In this document: in pieces, positions 33,805 to 46,782 of the stretch
Layout: each line of letters begins with the position of its first letter
Position numbering within the stretch: position 1 is the first letter of the stretch
Origin: Enterobacter sp. Bisph1
GTDB lineage: Bacteria; Pseudomonadota; Gammaproteobacteria; Enterobacterales; Enterobacteriaceae
Direction of reading: 5' to 3'
Assembly (NCBI RefSeq): GCF_000814905.1
Contig: NZ_JXAG01000029.1
Location: forward strand, 62,001 to 126,000
Length of the DNA: 64,000 nucleotides
Position numbers and translations under genes: made by a program
Notes under the pieces: model-generated
The model's input: the letters and a program-made list of their open reading frames with translations, nothing else
Database searches by the model: none
What the model was told of the DNA's origin: nothing

Positions 33805-34722
33805 TTATAAGCTGTGACGAATTAAGGTGCCTTTATCCCCGGCGAGGATTGCCGGACCGTCCGCCAGCGCGCCGATGCCCGCAATGCCGCGACAGGTCTC
33901 AACAAACTGGCAGCAGGCGGCGACTTTCGGCCCCATCGAACCGGCGTCGAATTCCATGCCTTGCAGCATTTGCGGGGTCACCTGCGCCAGCGGGCGCTGT
34001 GTCGGTTTGCCCCAGTCGAGATACACCCCATCGGCATCCGTCAGGATCAGCAGCGCGTCCGCTTCGATTTGCCGCGCCAGCAGCGCCGCCGAGAGATCCT
34101 TGTCGATCACCGCTTCAATACCGCGATAGCCATTGGCGTTTTCCACCACCGGCACGCCGCCGCCGCCGTTGCAGATAACCAGGTGATCGCGGGCGATCAG
34201 CGCGCTAATGGCGTCGCTCTCAACAATGCGTTTCGGTTGTGGGGAGGGGACAACGCGGCGAAACCAGCTGCCGTCGGCTTTAAATTCCCAGCCTTTTTCC
34301 TCGCGCAAAGCGTGTGCCTGCGCCTCGTTGTAGACCGGGCCGATGTATTTACTCGGATGGCTGAAGGCCGGATCGGCGGCGTCCACCTCGACCTGAGTGA
34401 GCAGGACGCTGACTTCGCGCTGGGGCAGGATGTTTTTCAGCGACTGCTGCAGCATGTAGCCGATCATTCCCTGCGTTTCGGCACCGAGAATATCGAGGGG
34501 ATAGGGCGTCACTTTGTCGTAAGCGCTGTTTTGCAGCGCCAGTAGCCCAACCTGCGGTCCATTACCGTGTACCAGCACCACCCGCCACTGGGCGGTGAGG
34601 CTGGCGATGGTGCGCGCGGCAATATCAATGTTCTGCCGCTGAATATGCGCTTCCAGCGGTTCGCCGCGTTTCAGCAGCGCATTGCCGCCCAACGCGACAA
34701 CCAGTGTCGGTTTTCTCTCCAT
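33805..34722 (-). CDS. arcC: ArcC, carbamate kinase
   Basis: 305 residues, amino-acid kinase fold: VVALGGNALLKRGEP at the start, VLVHGNGPQVG, then ICNGGGGVPV and LTDADGVYLDWG. It converts carbamoyl phosphate and ADP into ATP, ammonia and CO2, the energy-yielding step of arginine fermentation. It begins 9 bases after arcA. Confidence 0.95.
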   Translation of the reverse strand: MERKPTLVVALGGNALLKRGEPLEAHIQRQNIDIAARTIASLTAQWRVVLVHGNGPQVGLLALQNSAYDKVTPYPLDILGAETQGMIGYMLQQSLKNILPQREVSVLLTQVEVDAADPAFSHPSKYIGPVYNEAQAHALREEKGWEFKADGSWFRRVVPSPQPKRIVESDAISALIARDHLVICNGGGGVPVVENANGYRGIEAVIDKDLSAALLARQIEADALLILTDADGVYLDWGKPTQRPLAQVTPQMLQGMEFDAGSMGPKVAACCQFVETCRGIAGIGALADGPAILAGDKGTLIRHSL

Positions 34723-34731
34723 GATGGCTCC

Positions 34732-35952
34732 TTAAATGCCGTCGCGTTGCAGGGGGCAGCTCATACAGCGTGCGCCGCCGCGCCCGCGTCCCAGTTCATC
34801 GCCGGGGATCGGCAGCACGGTGATCCCGGCTTTGTCATATTTCTCGTTGGTCCAGATATTTCGCTCGTAGCCCACCACCACGCCGGGGCGCAGCGTGAGG
34901 ACGTTGTTGGCGTCATTCCACTGTTCGCGTTCAGCTTCAAACGCGTCGCCACCGGTGGTAATCAGTCGCACCTGATCGATGCCGAGGGCTTTTTCTATGG
35001 CGTGTAGCAGATCGCTCTCCTGGGTGCGATGTAGCCCGCCGCGCCCGTTCGGCGTCAGCGTCCAGCACTGGATATCCTTGCGAACCACTTCGGGGTAGAC
35101 GGAAAAGGTGTCGATATCGATGTGGGTCATCACCGTGTCGAGATGCATACAGGAGCGGTGTTTCGGCAGTTCAACGGCGATAACGCGTTCGGCCTGGCGA
35201 TGTTTAAACAGGCTGGTGGCGAGAAACTCTACGCCCTGCGGCGTGGTGCGTTCAGAGAGGCCAATTAATACTGCGCCGCGGCCCAGCACTAATACGTCGC
35301 CGCCTTCTAACGTGGCTTTGTCATAATTAATAATCTCGTCGCCAAAATATTTAATAAATTCCCCATCGGCGAATTCAGGATGCCAGCGATAAATGGCGCG
35401 TAGATTATTGGTTTCGCGCTGTCGGGCAGGTTTGGCCATCGGGTTAATAGAGACACCGTTATAAATCCAGCATGATGTATCGCGGGTAAATAAATGGTTC
35501 GGCAGCGGCTTCATAATAAAATCATTCGCCGTATGGATATCCACCACCATATTTTTAATAAATGCCGGGATCTCACCAAAGGTTAAACCGCCGCTGAGCC
35601 GCCGGGCCAATTCACGATGTGGCATATCCGCCAGCCAGCCGCGCACGTCGGTGGCGAAAGCCGGACCAAGGCGATAATCGGAAAGCTGCATCTCCAGCAA
35701 CCAGGCTTTGGCTTCAGGAATATCAATGGTTTGTGTAAGAAGATCGGTTAACAGCAGCACTTCGACACCCTGTTCACGCAGGGTATTGGCAAAGGCGTCA
35801 TGTTCTGCCCCGGCGCGCTCGACGGATAACACATCATCAAACAGCAGCTCCTGGCAATTCGATGGCGTTAACCGTTTCAGGCTTAAATTGGGTCGATGTA
35901 GCATTACGCTACGCAATTGACCTATTTCAGAACCGACATAATGCTTTTCCAT
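34732..35952 (-). CDS. arcA: ArcA, arginine deiminase
   Basis: 406 residues. Guanidino-group hydrolase motifs are present: [30 protein letters not shown] and the catalytic cysteine in [15 protein letters not shown]. It converts arginine to citrulline and ammonia. First gene of the arc operon. Start at 35952 after AAAGGAATAA; an earlier in-frame ATG adds 17 unconserved residues. A CRP site and tandem ARG boxes lie upstream. Confidence 0.95.
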   Translation of the reverse strand: MEKHYVGSEIGQLRSVMLHRPNLSLKRLTPSNCQELLFDDVLSVERAGAEHDAFANTLREQGVEVLLLTDLLTQTIDIPEAKAWLLEMQLSDYRLGPAFATDVRGWLADMPHRELARRLSGGLTFGEIPAFIKNMVVDIHTANDFIMKPLPNHLFTRDTSCWIYNGVSINPMAKPARQRETNNLRAIYRWHPEFADGEFIKYFGDEIINYDKATLEGGDVLVLGRGAVLIGLSERTTPQGVEFLATSLFKHRQAERVIAVELPKHRSCMHLDTVMTHIDIDTFSVYPEVVRKDIQCWTLTPNGRGGLHRTQESDLLHAIEKALGIDQVRLITTGGDAFEAEREQWNDANNVLTLRPGVVVGYERNIWTNEKYDKAGITVLPIPGDELGRGRGGARCMSCPLQRDGI

Positions 35953-36073
35953 AATTATTCCTTTAACGTTTTTCAGAATAAAAAAGGGACGGGCAATGAA
36001 CATGGATTAATTTCATTGCGCGTCAATAGCGATTAATTTCACGGCTTATAGTAGAAGCCACATAATTTAATGA

Positions 36074-36089
36074 TGTGATTGTGGTCACG
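36074..36089. promoter_or_regulatory. CRP site of the arc operon
   Basis: TGTGA-N6-TCACG, nine of ten consensus positions. Its centre is about -42 relative to the proposed arcA start, the class II activator position. Confidence 0.7.
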
Positions 36090-36270
36090 TCGAATTGCAT
36101 ATTAACGCGCCGTCGTTCAATTGCATGATTCGCATCAGAGAACAGCGAATTAGCGAAATTTGCCGAATGAATGACTACGCATTAATTGCCGCTATTATTT
36201 AAGCTTGTTATTATTTTGTTGTGTCGGATAAAATTATTAGCATATATAACCCGCTGATAAATAGCGATTT

Positions 36271-36308
36271 TATGCATGATTGGGAATAACTATGCATATA
36301 AATGCATA
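36271..36308. promoter_or_regulatory. Tandem ARG boxes upstream of arcA
   Basis: Two 18-bp ArgR-type boxes: TATGCATGATTGGGAATA (36271-36288, right half weak) and TATGCATATAAATGCATA (36291-36308, perfect palindrome), two bases apart. The consensus is TGAAT-N4-ATTCA with TGCAT halves here. They lie well upstream of arcA, which suits activation by ArgR or by the operon's own ArgR paralogue. Confidence 0.6.
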
Positions 36309-36623
36309 AACTTGTGTGCCTCCCACAGAAAAAGAGAAATAACCAGTGAATATGTGGGCAAATAAACGGAGCGCTAAAGTGTGAACACGGGATGTTTATT
36401 TTAATAAAAGCTTATCTTTCAGTCGGTCAGCGGTGCCGCAACGCTTTACACTGCTTAGAATATGCAGAGTTGCTGCATAAAAACCCAGCACGGTTTAACA
36501 GACATATAACATATTTTCCCATAAACATGCATCGACACACTTCGGCCATAAAAAGTGGTGGTATGGCAGGGTGAATTCTCGTATAACAGCTAAAAATGAA
36601 ACAATGTTTTAGTTGAGGGTTAA

Positions 36624-37079
<456 letters not shown>

Positions 37080-37085
37080 GCGCGT

Positions 37086-37112
37086 AGCCCGGTCTGCGTG
37101 TGCAACCGGGCT
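37086..37112. terminator. Hairpin between tabA and argI
   Basis: AGCCCGGT/ACCGGGCT, eight perfect pairs around an eleven-base loop. No long T-run on either strand; probably a shared weak terminator. Confidence 0.55.
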
Positions 37113-37119
37113 GCTTTCG

Positions 37120-38124
37120 TTACTGGCTGAGGGTGGCGACCATCACCGCTTTAATGGTGTGCATGCGGTTTTCCGCCTGATCGAAGACGATGCTCGCCGA
37201 CGATTCAAACACCTCATCCGTTACTTCCATACCCTCTTTAAGATCAAATTCCTGCGCCATTTGCTGGCCGAGGGTGGTTTTTTCATCGTGAAAGGCGGGC
37301 AGACAGTGCAGGAATTTAACCTGCGGGTTGCCGGTCAGCGAGAGCATCTTGCTGTTCACCTGATAAGGCCGCAGCAGCGCAATCCGCTCCGCCCACTTCT
37401 CTTTCGCTTCGCCCATCGAAACCCACACATCCGTATAGATGAAGTCGGCATCCTTCACGCCGTTAGCGATATCTTCTGTCAGCAGGATATTGCCGCCGTT
37501 TTTCACCGCCAGCGCCTGGCATTCTGCCACCAGGCTCGCATCCGGCCAGCAGGCTTTCGGCGCAACCAGCCTTAAATCCAGCCCCATCAGCGCGGCGGCT
37601 TCCAGCATCGAATTACCCATGTTGTTACGCGCGTCCCCGGCATACACCAGTTTCATCTGATTAAAGGCTTTGCCCGGCAGGTGCTCGCGCATGGTCAGCA
37701 GGTCCGCCAGCAATTGCGTCGGGTGAAACTCATTGGTTAAGCCATTCCACACCGGTACGCCCGCGTGCTGCGCCAGGGTTTCGACAATCTGCTGGCCGTA
37801 GCCGCGATACTGAATGCCGTCATAAAGACGTCCCAGCACGCGCGCGGTATCTTTTATTGATTCTTTATGCCCGATTTGACTGCCGCTTGGGCCAATCCAC
37901 GTGACGCGGGCGCCCTGATCGTAAGCGGCAACTTCGAAAGAGCATCGGGTGCGGGTTGAGTCTTTTTCGAAGATGAGCGCGATGTTTTTGCCGGTAAGCT
38001 TCTGGACTTCCTGGCCTTTTTTCTTGTCCGCTTTTAGCTGGGCGGCGAGTTGCAGCAGGGCGTTAATCTCAGCGGGGGTAAAATCGAGCAGTTTTAAAAA
38101 ATGTTTTTGGTAAAGCGCAGACAT
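37120..38124 (-). CDS. argI: ArgI, anabolic ornithine carbamoyltransferase
   Basis: 334 residues. Motifs [24 protein letters not shown] and [13 protein letters not shown]. It makes citrulline for arginine synthesis. Assigned anabolic by its E. coli-like place next to rraB and by the tandem ARG boxes immediately upstream, which allow repression by ArgR with arginine. Paralogue of arcB 3.3 kb to the left on the same strand. Confidence 0.95.
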   Translation of the reverse strand: MSALYQKHFLKLLDFTPAEINALLQLAAQLKADKKKGQEVQKLTGKNIALIFEKDSTRTRCSFEVAAYDQGARVTWIGPSGSQIGHKESIKDTARVLGRLYDGIQYRGYGQQIVETLAQHAGVPVWNGLTNEFHPTQLLADLLTMREHLPGKAFNQMKLVYAGDARNNMGNSMLEAAALMGLDLRLVAPKACWPDASLVAECQALAVKNGGNILLTEDIANGVKDADFIYTDVWVSMGEAKEKWAERIALLRPYQVNSKMLSLTGNPQVKFLHCLPAFHDEKTTLGQQMAQEFDLKEGMEVTDEVFESSASIVFDQAENRMHTIKAVMVATLSQ

Positions 38125-38151
38125 GTTTTCCTCACATGGCTTAGGCCAATT

Positions 38152-38190
38152 ATTGAATTAAAATTCAATTTATATGTATGAATATTCATT
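38152..38190. promoter_or_regulatory. Tandem ARG boxes of argI
   Basis: ATTGAATTAAAATTCAAT (38152-38169, perfect palindrome) and TATGTATGAATATTCATT (38173-38190, one mismatch in the conserved halves), three bases apart: the canonical ArgR operator layout, overlapping the argI promoter. Confidence 0.85.
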
Positions 38191-38287
38191 TGCAACCCCG
38201 ACGGATAAATCTTTTCGGCGGGGAGTGGAGGCAATGCCGGTGGTGTGTGACAATAAGTGTAACTGCCACATTGAAGAGGAACGAGCC

Positions 38288-38713
38288 ATGGCGAACCCGG
38301 AACACCTGGAAGAACAGCGTGAAGAGACACGTTTGATTATTGAAGAGCTGCTGGAAGATGGTAGCGATCCTGATGCGCTGTACACCATTGAGCATCACCT
38401 GTCGGCAGATGATATCGAAACGCTGGAAAAAGCCGCCGTTGAGGCCTTCAAGCTGGGCTATGAAGTAACGGATCCTGAAGAGCTGGAGCTGGAAGACGGC
38501 GAAGTGGTTATCTGCTGCGACGTGCTGAGCGAAAGCGCGCTGAACGCCGATCTGATTGACGCGCAGGTAGAACAGCTGCTCAACCTCGCAGAGAAGTTCG
38601 AAGTTGAATATGACGGCTGGGGAACCTACTACGAAGATCCGAACGCCGAAGAGGGCGACGACGAAGATGACGAGGATTACGTTGACGAAGAAGACAACGG
38701 CGTGCGTCACTGA
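38288..38713 (+). CDS. rraB: RraB, RNase E inhibitor
   Basis: 141 residues, highly acidic, ending in a Glu/Asp-rich tail ([18 protein letters not shown]). RraB binds the C-terminal scaffold of RNase E and alters degradosome make-up. ATG 38288 follows GAGGAACGAGCC and gives [14 protein letters not shown] as in E. coli; upstream in-frame codons extend into the ARG-box region. Divergent from argI, and miaE follows after 45 bases. Confidence 0.94.
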   Translation: MANPEHLEEQREETRLIIEELLEDGSDPDALYTIEHHLSADDIETLEKAAVEAFKLGYEVTDPEELELEDGEVVICCDVLSESALNADLIDAQVEQLLNLAEKFEVEYDGWGTYYEDPNAEEGDDEDDEDYVDEEDNGVRH

Positions 38714-38758
38714 GTGAATATTGCGGCAGCCCTTGCTGCCGCAATGCAAGGAACGGCT

Positions 38759-39517
38759 ATGGATTACCCGCAAATACTCTCCCCGGTTTTACACTTTCTG
38801 CACTGCCCCACACCGCAAGCCTGGCTCGATAAAGCCCGGAGTCCCGCGATGCTGCCTCTGCTGTTAACGGATCATATGGTCTGCGAACTGAAAGCGGCGC
38901 AAACCGCCATGCTGCTGGTGCGTCGCTATGTGGCGGATAAAAGCGGCTCCGAGGCGCTGCTGGCGTGGCTAAAACCCTATGAAGAATTTACCTTCCGCGA
39001 AGGGCCGGAGCCGGATTTCGTCGCCCTGCATAAGCAGATCGGCAAAAGCGTGATGCCGCAGACCGACGATGCGTGGGGACAGGCGTTAATCGACAGTATG
39101 GTGCTGCTGATTAAAGAGGAGCTGCACCACTTCTGGCAGGTTCGCGAGGCGATGCAGGCGCGTAATATTCCCTACGTCAAAATCACCGCCAGCCGCTACG
39201 CGAAAGGGATGCTAAAAGAGGTGCGCACTCATGAACCGCTGACGTTAGTGGATAAGCTGATTTGCGGGGCCTATATCGAAGCGCGCTCCTGCGAGCGTTT
39301 CGCCGCGCTGGCACCGTGGCTGGAGGGGGATTTGCAGAAATTCTACCTGTCGCTGCTGCGCTCGGAAGCGCGCCACTATCAGGATTACCTGGCGCTGGCA
39401 CAGCAGATTTCCACCACCGATATCAGCTCGCGCGTGCGTTTTTTCGGTGAGGTGGAAGCGGCGCTGATCTCAACGCCAGATACGGAGTTTCGCTTTCACA
39501 GCGGCGTGCCGGTCTAA
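38759..39517 (+). CDS. miaE: MiaE, tRNA 2-methylthio-cis-ribozeatin hydroxylase
   Basis: 252 residues, all-helical diiron protein. Ligands sit in KEELHHFWQV and SEARHYQDYL (ExxH pairs). It hydroxylates the ms2i6A37 side chain of tRNAs reading U-starting codons, using O2. Present in Salmonella and Klebsiella but absent from E. coli, which helps place the organism. Start at ATG 38759 (AAGGAACGGCT upstream). Confidence 0.93.
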   Translation: MDYPQILSPVLHFLHCPTPQAWLDKARSPAMLPLLLTDHMVCELKAAQTAMLLVRRYVADKSGSEALLAWLKPYEEFTFREGPEPDFVALHKQIGKSVMPQTDDAWGQALIDSMVLLIKEELHHFWQVREAMQARNIPYVKITASRYAKGMLKEVRTHEPLTLVDKLICGAYIEARSCERFAALAPWLEGDLQKFYLSLLRSEARHYQDYLALAQQISTTDISSRVRFFGEVEAALISTPDTEFRFHSGVPV

Positions 39518-39537
39518 CGCCACGCCGGATTGTGTAA

Positions 39538-40041
39538 TTACAGGGTTTTCAGCATCCGCACTTCGCAGTCCACGTGGCCAGTGCAGCCGAGGGGCCCGTC
39601 GATATGCTCAAAGCCGAGGTGCTCATACAGACCAATGGCGTCGGTGAGAAAGGCGGTGGTTTCCAGATAACAGCGCTTAAAGCCCTCGGCGCGGGCGTGT
39701 TCCATCGCTAACAGCGCCAGTTTTTTCGCCAGCCCTTGCCCGCGGGCGCGGGAGAGAAAATACATCTTTTGCAGTTCGCAGATATCCGGCTCGCTACATT
39801 TCAGCGGCGCAACCCCGCCGCCGCCGACGATTTCGCCGTTTTGCTCAACCACCCAATAGGCGCAACCCGGACGGCTATAGAGTTGATAAAGCTCGTCCAG
39901 TTCGGGGTCGGCAACGGTGTAGCCTTTATCGGCGGTCAGACCATATTCTGCCGAAACCTGGCGGATCACCGAGGCGATGGCGGCATTGTCGGCGATAGCA
40001 ATCCGGCGCATTTTTACCTCTACCGGTGCGGTAATATTCAT
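39538..40041 (-). CDS. yjgM: YjgM, GNAT-family acetyltransferase
   Basis: 167 residues as in E. coli. GNAT fold with the acetyl-CoA loop [17 protein letters not shown] and upstream [11 protein letters not shown]. The acceptor is not firmly known. ATG 40041 chosen because the protein then starts MNIT... and matches the family length. Convergent with miaE (20 bases) and divergent from yjgN. Confidence 0.9.
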   Translation of the reverse strand: MNITAPVEVKMRRIAIADNAAIASVIRQVSAEYGLTADKGYTVADPELDELYQLYSRPGCAYWVVEQNGEIVGGGGVAPLKCSEPDICELQKMYFLSRARGQGLAKKLALLAMEHARAEGFKRCYLETTAFLTDAIGLYEHLGFEHIDGPLGCTGHVDCEVRMLKTL

Positions 40042-40233
40042 CTCTGCACTCTGTTTTGCGGTGATAAGGAGATCCTGCTTAATACCACTCTGAGGCCTTT
40101 CTGGCAAGACCAGGAATATTGGGCGCTATTTTTTTGCCCGGCCGCCATTTAGACTTAATAGTGGAGATAACCATTTCGCAATATTGTGGTGGTTAACTGC
40201 ACCTGTGCTGGTTTTTTTACAATAAGGATTGTT

Positions 40234-41436
40234 ATGACTTCCGAAACGTCTGGTTCTGTGGCCACGCCCGTGCGCCATTTTTCCTTTTATGGCAGTGGGA
40301 AAGGTTATTTTGTCATTTGGTTAGTTAATATTTTACTGACCCTGGTAACGCTGGGGTTATATTTGCCGTGGGCGATGGTGCGTGCGCGTCGTTATTTTTA
40401 TGAAAATACCGATCTTGACGGGGCGCGTTTTTCTTATCACGCCACCGGTCGCTCTATCTTCGTCGGCTGGCTGTGCCTGTTCGTGCTGTATGCGGTTTTC
40501 ATTATCAATGCCGCCTATGACAATGTGTTTTTACTGGTCTGTATGGTTGGTCTGTTCCTGATCTTCTTCCCGTGGTTGATAACGCAAGGGCTGCGTTATC
40601 AAATGCTGATGACGGAAATTAACGGCGTACGCTTTAATTTTTACGCCAGCCCGTTGCGCGCCTGGTGGGTGATGATGGGCTGCCCGCTGCTGATTATTAT
40701 TGCCTCGGTGGTGGTGTTCTCGCTGTTTACCACCACGGCTTTAAGCAGCGGCTCGTACGGCGCTATTATCACCATGATGGTGATCGGTACGCTGGTATTA
40801 CTGCTCGGCGTGGCGATTATGCAGGGTGTATTTGCCGCCCAATGGTTTGGTATGCTGGTGAATAATTTGCATTACGGCACGCTGAAATTCTCCGCCGATA
40901 TTTCCATGAAAAAATGCATCACTATTGTGCTATTAGCGATGCTGCTCTTTGTGCCGTTTATTGTGGTATCGGCGCTTATCTTTGCTCCGACGTTAATAAG
41001 CTTGTCGGGATATATGTACGAGGCAAGCGGCGATCCGCAGCAAATGGCGCTGATGATGAGTTCCCTTTATGGCACATTCGTCCTGAGCTACCTGATCTAT
41101 ATTGCCGGGGCGATTATCTGTTTCCTGTTCGCCTTTGTGAAACTGCGTGCCTATGTTTACGGGCAGATGGTGCTGGAAGGGGATATTCGTTTCTCATCGA
41201 CGGTGAAGATGGGGCGGATGTTCTGGATTGCCGTGACTAACCTGCTGGTGTGCTGCGTAACGCTGTTTCTGGCCTGGCCGTGGGCGAAGGTGCGTATGAC
41301 CCGCTACCTGCTGGAAAACAGCCATGTGCATGGCGATCTGCAAACGCTGCCCCTGGAAAACCATGGCATTCAGCCAGCGAAAGATCCGGCCAACCTGCTG
41401 GCGCGCGGTCTGTCGTTCTATCCGGCGGCGTTTTAA
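40234..41436 (+). CDS. yjgN: YjgN, DUF898 membrane protein
   Basis: 400 residues, about eight to ten membrane segments in two similar halves; both halves carry the DUF898 start FSFYGSGKGYF / ...RFSSTVKMGRMF and the LxLPWAxVRxRRY motif (LYLPWAMVRARRYFYENT; LAWPWAKVRMTRYLLENS). Inner-membrane protein of unknown function. ATAAGGATTGTT precedes the ATG at 40234. Confidence 0.9.
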   Translation: MTSETSGSVATPVRHFSFYGSGKGYFVIWLVNILLTLVTLGLYLPWAMVRARRYFYENTDLDGARFSYHATGRSIFVGWLCLFVLYAVFIINAAYDNVFLLVCMVGLFLIFFPWLITQGLRYQMLMTEINGVRFNFYASPLRAWWVMMGCPLLIIIASVVVFSLFTTTALSSGSYGAIITMMVIGTLVLLLGVAIMQGVFAAQWFGMLVNNLHYGTLKFSADISMKKCITIVLLAMLLFVPFIVVSALIFAPTLISLSGYMYEASGDPQQMALMMSSLYGTFVLSYLIYIAGAIICFLFAFVKLRAYVYGQMVLEGDIRFSSTVKMGRMFWIAVTNLLVCCVTLFLAWPWAKVRMTRYLLENSHVHGDLQTLPLENHGIQPAKDPANLLARGLSFYPAAF

Positions 41437-41449
41437 TTTCTGCAGTCAT

Positions 41450-41491
41450 AAAAAAAAGCCGGATCGCAATAAACTGCGGCCCGGCTTTTTT
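41450..41491. terminator. Bidirectional terminator between yjgN and valS
   Basis: A-run, AGCCGG ... CCGGCT stem, T-run on both strands in their respective directions. It separates convergent yjgN and valS. Confidence 0.88.
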
Positions 41492-41503
41492 ATTGCCTGT
41501 TGA

Positions 41504-44359
41504 TTACAGGGCGGCGATAACCGCCTGCTGCTCAATCAGTTTCGCTTTCGCTTCGGCGTAGCCATCGAGTTTTTCACGCTCTTTAGCAATGACCGCTTCC
41601 GGCGCGCGGGCGACAAAGCCTTCGTTACCCAGCTTGCTTTCAATGCGGCCAATTTCCTGTTCCACTTTCGCCACTTCTTTCGCCAGACGCGCCAGCTCCG
41701 CCTCTTTGTCGATAAGACCGAGCATCGGGATCAGCAGCTCTGCGCCGTCCACGATTTTGGTCACCGATACCGGGCCTTTATCGTCGGCAGGCAGAATGGT
41801 GATGCTCTCCAGACGCGCCAGCGATTGCAGGAAGCTCAGGTTGTCGTTAACGCGACGCTGTGCATCGATGCTTGCGCTACGCAGCAGCAGCTCCAGCGGT
41901 TTACCCGGTGCGATGTTCATTTCGGCACGGATATTACGCACTGCTGTGATGGCCTGCTTCAGCCACTCGGTATCGGCCAGCGCTTTCTCATCCACCTGCG
42001 CCACATCGTACTGCGGGAACGGCTGCAGCATGATGGTATCGGCGGTAATGCCTTTCAGCACTTTCACGCGCTGCCAGATGGTTTCGGTGATAAACGGAAT
42101 GATCGGGTGCGCCAGGCGCAGCAGACCTTCCAGCACCGTCACCAGCGTGTTACGCGTACCGCGCAGCTCCGCTTCGGAACCGCCGGTCATTACCGGTTTG
42201 GTCAGCTCCAGATACCAGTCGCAGAACTGGTTCCAGGTGAACTCATACAGAATGCCCGCGGCAATATCGAAGCGGTAGCTATCCAGCGCATCGCGATAGG
42301 CTTTGATGGTCTGGTTGAACTCCGCAAGGATCCAGCGATCCGCCAGCGACAGCTGCATTTCGCCGCCGTTGAAACCGCAATCCTGATCTTCGGTATTCAT
42401 CAGCACAAAGCGGCTGGCGTTCCACAGCTTGTTACAGAAGTTACGGTAACCTTCCAGACGCTTCATATCCCAGTTGATATCGCGACCGGTCGAGGCCAGT
42501 GCCGCCAGGGTGAAGCGCAGGGCGTCGGTGCCGTGCGGCTCAATGCCGTTCGGGAACTGTTTCTCGGTGCGCTTGCGGATTTTCTCCGCCAGCTGCGGCT
42601 GCATCATGTTACCGGTGCGTTTTTCCAGCAGATCCGGCAGGGAAATACCGTCGACCATATCTAGCGGGTCAATAACGTTGCCCTTGGATTTAGACATCTT
42701 CTGGCCTTCGTCGTCGCGGATAAGACCGGTCATATAGACGGTTTTAAACGGCACCTGCGGCTTGCCATTTTCATCTTTGATAAAGTGCATGGTCATCATG
42801 ATCATGCGCGCAATCCAGAAGAAGATAATGTCGAAGCCGGAGACCATTACGCTGGTCGGGTGGAACTGACGCAGCGCGTCGGTGTTTTCCGGCCAGCCGA
42901 GGGTCGAGAAGGTCCACAGCGCGGAGGAGAACCAGGTATCCAGCACGTCTTCGTCCTGGCGCAGAGCGACATCGGCGGCCAGGTTGTTCTCCTGACGCAC
43001 CTCTTCTTCGTTGCGGCCCACGTAAACGTTGCCTTCGCTGTCATACCACGCCGGAATACGGTGGCCCCACCACAGCTGGCGGGAGATACACCAGTCCTGA
43101 ATATCGCGCATCCAGGAGAAGTACATATTCTCGTACTGCTTCGGCACAAACTGGATATCACCGTTTTCTACGGCTTCCACCGCCGGTTTCGCCAGTACAT
43201 CGGCACGAACGTACCACTGGTCCGTCAGCATCGGCTCAATCACCACGCCGCCGCGATCGCCGTACGGTACGGTCAGATCGTGGGGTTTAACATCTTCCAG
43301 CAGGCCAAGGGCGTCAACGGCGGCAACCACCGCTTTACGTGCGGCAAAGCGCTCCAGTTTCTGGAACTCTGCCGGGATATCCGCCGGATAGACGTCGGAT
43401 TCGTTACCGTTGGTGTCATATACCTGCGCGCTTTCACGGATATCGCCGTCGAAGGTCAGGATGTTGATCATCGGCAGTTTATGACGACGGCCAACTTCAT
43501 AGTCGTTAAAGTCGTGGGCCGGGGTAATTTTCACGCAGCCGGTGCCTTTCTCCATGTCGGCGTGTTCATCGCCAACAACAGGAATACGGCGGTTGACCAG
43601 CGGCAGCACCACGAATTTGCCAATCAGATCTTTGTAGCGCGGATCTTCCGGGTTGACCGCCACGCCGGTATCGCCGAGCAGGGTTTCCGGACGTGTCGTT
43701 GCCACCACCAGATAATCTTTACCGTCGGCGGTTTTCGCGCCATCGGCCAGCGGGTAGCGGATATGCCACATCGAGCCTTTCGACTCGCGGTTTTCCACTT
43801 CCAGATCGGAAATCGCCGTGCGCAGTTTCGGATCCCAGTTCACCAGGCGCTTGCCACGGTAAATCAGATCTTCTTGATACAGGCGGACAAACACCTCTTT
43901 CACGGCGTTGGAGAGGCCTTCGTCCATGGTGAAGCGTTCGCGATCCCAGTCTACGGAGTTACCGAGACGGCGCATCTGACGGGTAATGGTGCCGCCGGAT
44001 TCTGCTTTCCACTGCCAGATTTTTTCGATAAAGGCATCGCGACCGTAATCGTGGCGGGTTTTTCCCTCTTCGGCGGCAATTTTACGCTCCACCACCATCT
44101 GCGTGGCGATCCCCGCGTGGTCGGTACCCGCCTGCCACAGGGTGTTTTTACCCTGCATGCGCTGGTAGCGGATCATGGTGTCCATGATGGTTTGCTGGAA
44201 GGCGTGGCCCATATGCAAACTGCCGGTGACGTTCGGCGGCGGGATCATGATGCAGAAGCTTTCCTGGCTTTCATCACCGTTCGGTTTGAAATAGCCCTGC
44301 TTTTCCCACTGCTCGTACAGCGGCTGTTCGATATCTTTGGGGTTATATGTCTTTTCCAT
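41504..44359 (-). CDS. valS: ValS, valine-tRNA ligase
   Basis: 951 residues, class I synthetase. HIGH signature as [15 protein letters not shown] signature as [10 protein letters not shown], editing domain between them, and a C-terminal coiled coil ([20 protein letters not shown]). Its start codon shares one base with the holC stop (TAATG), so translation is coupled. Confidence 0.97.
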   Translation of the reverse strand: MEKTYNPKDIEQPLYEQWEKQGYFKPNGDESQESFCIMIPPPNVTGSLHMGHAFQQTIMDTMIRYQRMQGKNTLWQAGTDHAGIATQMVVERKIAAEEGKTRHDYGRDAFIEKIWQWKAESGGTITRQMRRLGNSVDWDRERFTMDEGLSNAVKEVFVRLYQEDLIYRGKRLVNWDPKLRTAISDLEVENRESKGSMWHIRYPLADGAKTADGKDYLVVATTRPETLLGDTGVAVNPEDPRYKDLIGKFVVLPLVNRRIPVVGDEHADMEKGTGCVKITPAHDFNDYEVGRRHKLPMINILTFDGDIRESAQVYDTNGNESDVYPADIPAEFQKLERFAARKAVVAAVDALGLLEDVKPHDLTVPYGDRGGVVIEPMLTDQWYVRADVLAKPAVEAVENGDIQFVPKQYENMYFSWMRDIQDWCISRQLWWGHRIPAWYDSEGNVYVGRNEEEVRQENNLAADVALRQDEDVLDTWFSSALWTFSTLGWPENTDALRQFHPTSVMVSGFDIIFFWIARMIMMTMHFIKDENGKPQVPFKTVYMTGLIRDDEGQKMSKSKGNVIDPLDMVDGISLPDLLEKRTGNMMQPQLAEKIRKRTEKQFPNGIEPHGTDALRFTLAALASTGRDINWDMKRLEGYRNFCNKLWNASRFVLMNTEDQDCGFNGGEMQLSLADRWILAEFNQTIKAYRDALDSYRFDIAAGILYEFTWNQFCDWYLELTKPVMTGGSEAELRGTRNTLVTVLEGLLRLAHPIIPFITETIWQRVKVLKGITADTIMLQPFPQYDVAQVDEKALADTEWLKQAITAVRNIRAEMNIAPGKPLELLLRSASIDAQRRVNDNLSFLQSLARLESITILPADDKGPVSVTKIVDGAELLIPMLGLIDKEAELARLAKEVAKVEQEIGRIESKLGNEGFVARAPEAVIAKEREKLDGYAEAKAKLIEQQAVIAAL

Positions 44360-44802
44360 TATTTCCAGGTTGCCGTGTTCAGGTTGAAACCAGCTAAGCG
44401 GTACGCTTTATAGCGTTCGCGCGCCAGTTGTTTCAAAGAATCTTCATGAGGAACGAAGTCTATCACTTCTGTGAAAGCGGTGGCAAAATCTGCAAATTCC
44501 GCGCGCAGGCTAATCAAAATATCGCGCGGGCTGCTGTTGCGCTTCTGCGGCCAGGCAATCTCTACCGGCGCGCCGCCGCGCGGCCCTTCGCCCGCCAGAT
44601 TGTGCGGCACAAAACTCTCCGCCGGGCGCGCCCACAGCGCTTCATCCAGACGAATCGCCTGTTGTTCATCGACACAGGCAATCAGCACGCGTTTACCGTT
44701 ACGCCAACGTTCTGCGGCAACGTCGCACACCAGCTGCTCGACGGCGCTTAAGCCATCAATCTTGGTATCGTTGTCCAGCAGGTAAAATGTTGCGTTTTTC
44801 AT
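44359..44802 (-). CDS. holC: HolC, DNA polymerase III chi subunit
   Basis: 147 residues as in E. coli ([12 protein letters not shown]...). Chi binds SSB and links it to the clamp loader through psi. ATG 44802 after AGAGATG; the long upstream open frame is not conserved. It ends overlapping valS by one base. 202 bases separate it from pepA. Confidence 0.95.
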   Translation of the reverse strand: MKNATFYLLDNDTKIDGLSAVEQLVCDVAAERWRNGKRVLIACVDEQQAIRLDEALWARPAESFVPHNLAGEGPRGGAPVEIAWPQKRNSSPRDILISLRAEFADFATAFTEVIDFVPHEDSLKQLARERYKAYRLAGFNLNTATWK

Positions 44803-45004
44803 CTCTCTACCCGTTGTCTTACAGGTTGCCCGCGCATTCATCCGGCTCGCCCGAAAAGCGGCCGCTGCGGGCAGCGTGAAAATCTGTTTCGCCAGATTCG
44901 CATGCACACCGGCCACAGTAAACTGTGGCCGGCGATTGGCTTCGTTGTCACCGCACGCAATGCGAAATCTCAGGGGAGAGAAGTCTTATTGCCCGGCCAG
45001 AAAC

Positions 45005-46519
<1,515 letters not shown>

Positions 46520-46782
46520 CTACGCTCCTGAATCTTAAAGACAACGGCGGCGGCTACGGATAGAATTGCAAGCTTTCGTAACGCGTGTCCGCTGTTGCGG
46601 TGACTTCGTGTTAATCTTAATGTTGCTTCGCTTTTGGCACGTCAGAATCGGGCCTTACGCACGTGTCCGCTGAGCATATTAATCTTAGCGATGATTTCGA
46701 CGACTCAAGAGCATAAATGACGTTTAAGCCATGAAACAAGCTAAATTCCTGCGAAACACTGCTTTTTACGGGCGTATTTAAA

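Noticed and set aside
36392-36574. Sixty-codon plus-strand open frame in the arcA-tabA spacer
   Set aside because: No ribosome-binding site, no similarity that I recognise, and it lies in an AT-rich control region.
42785-44413. Plus-strand open frame of about 542 codons
   Set aside because: Antisense to valS; no ribosome-binding site and no recognisable protein features.
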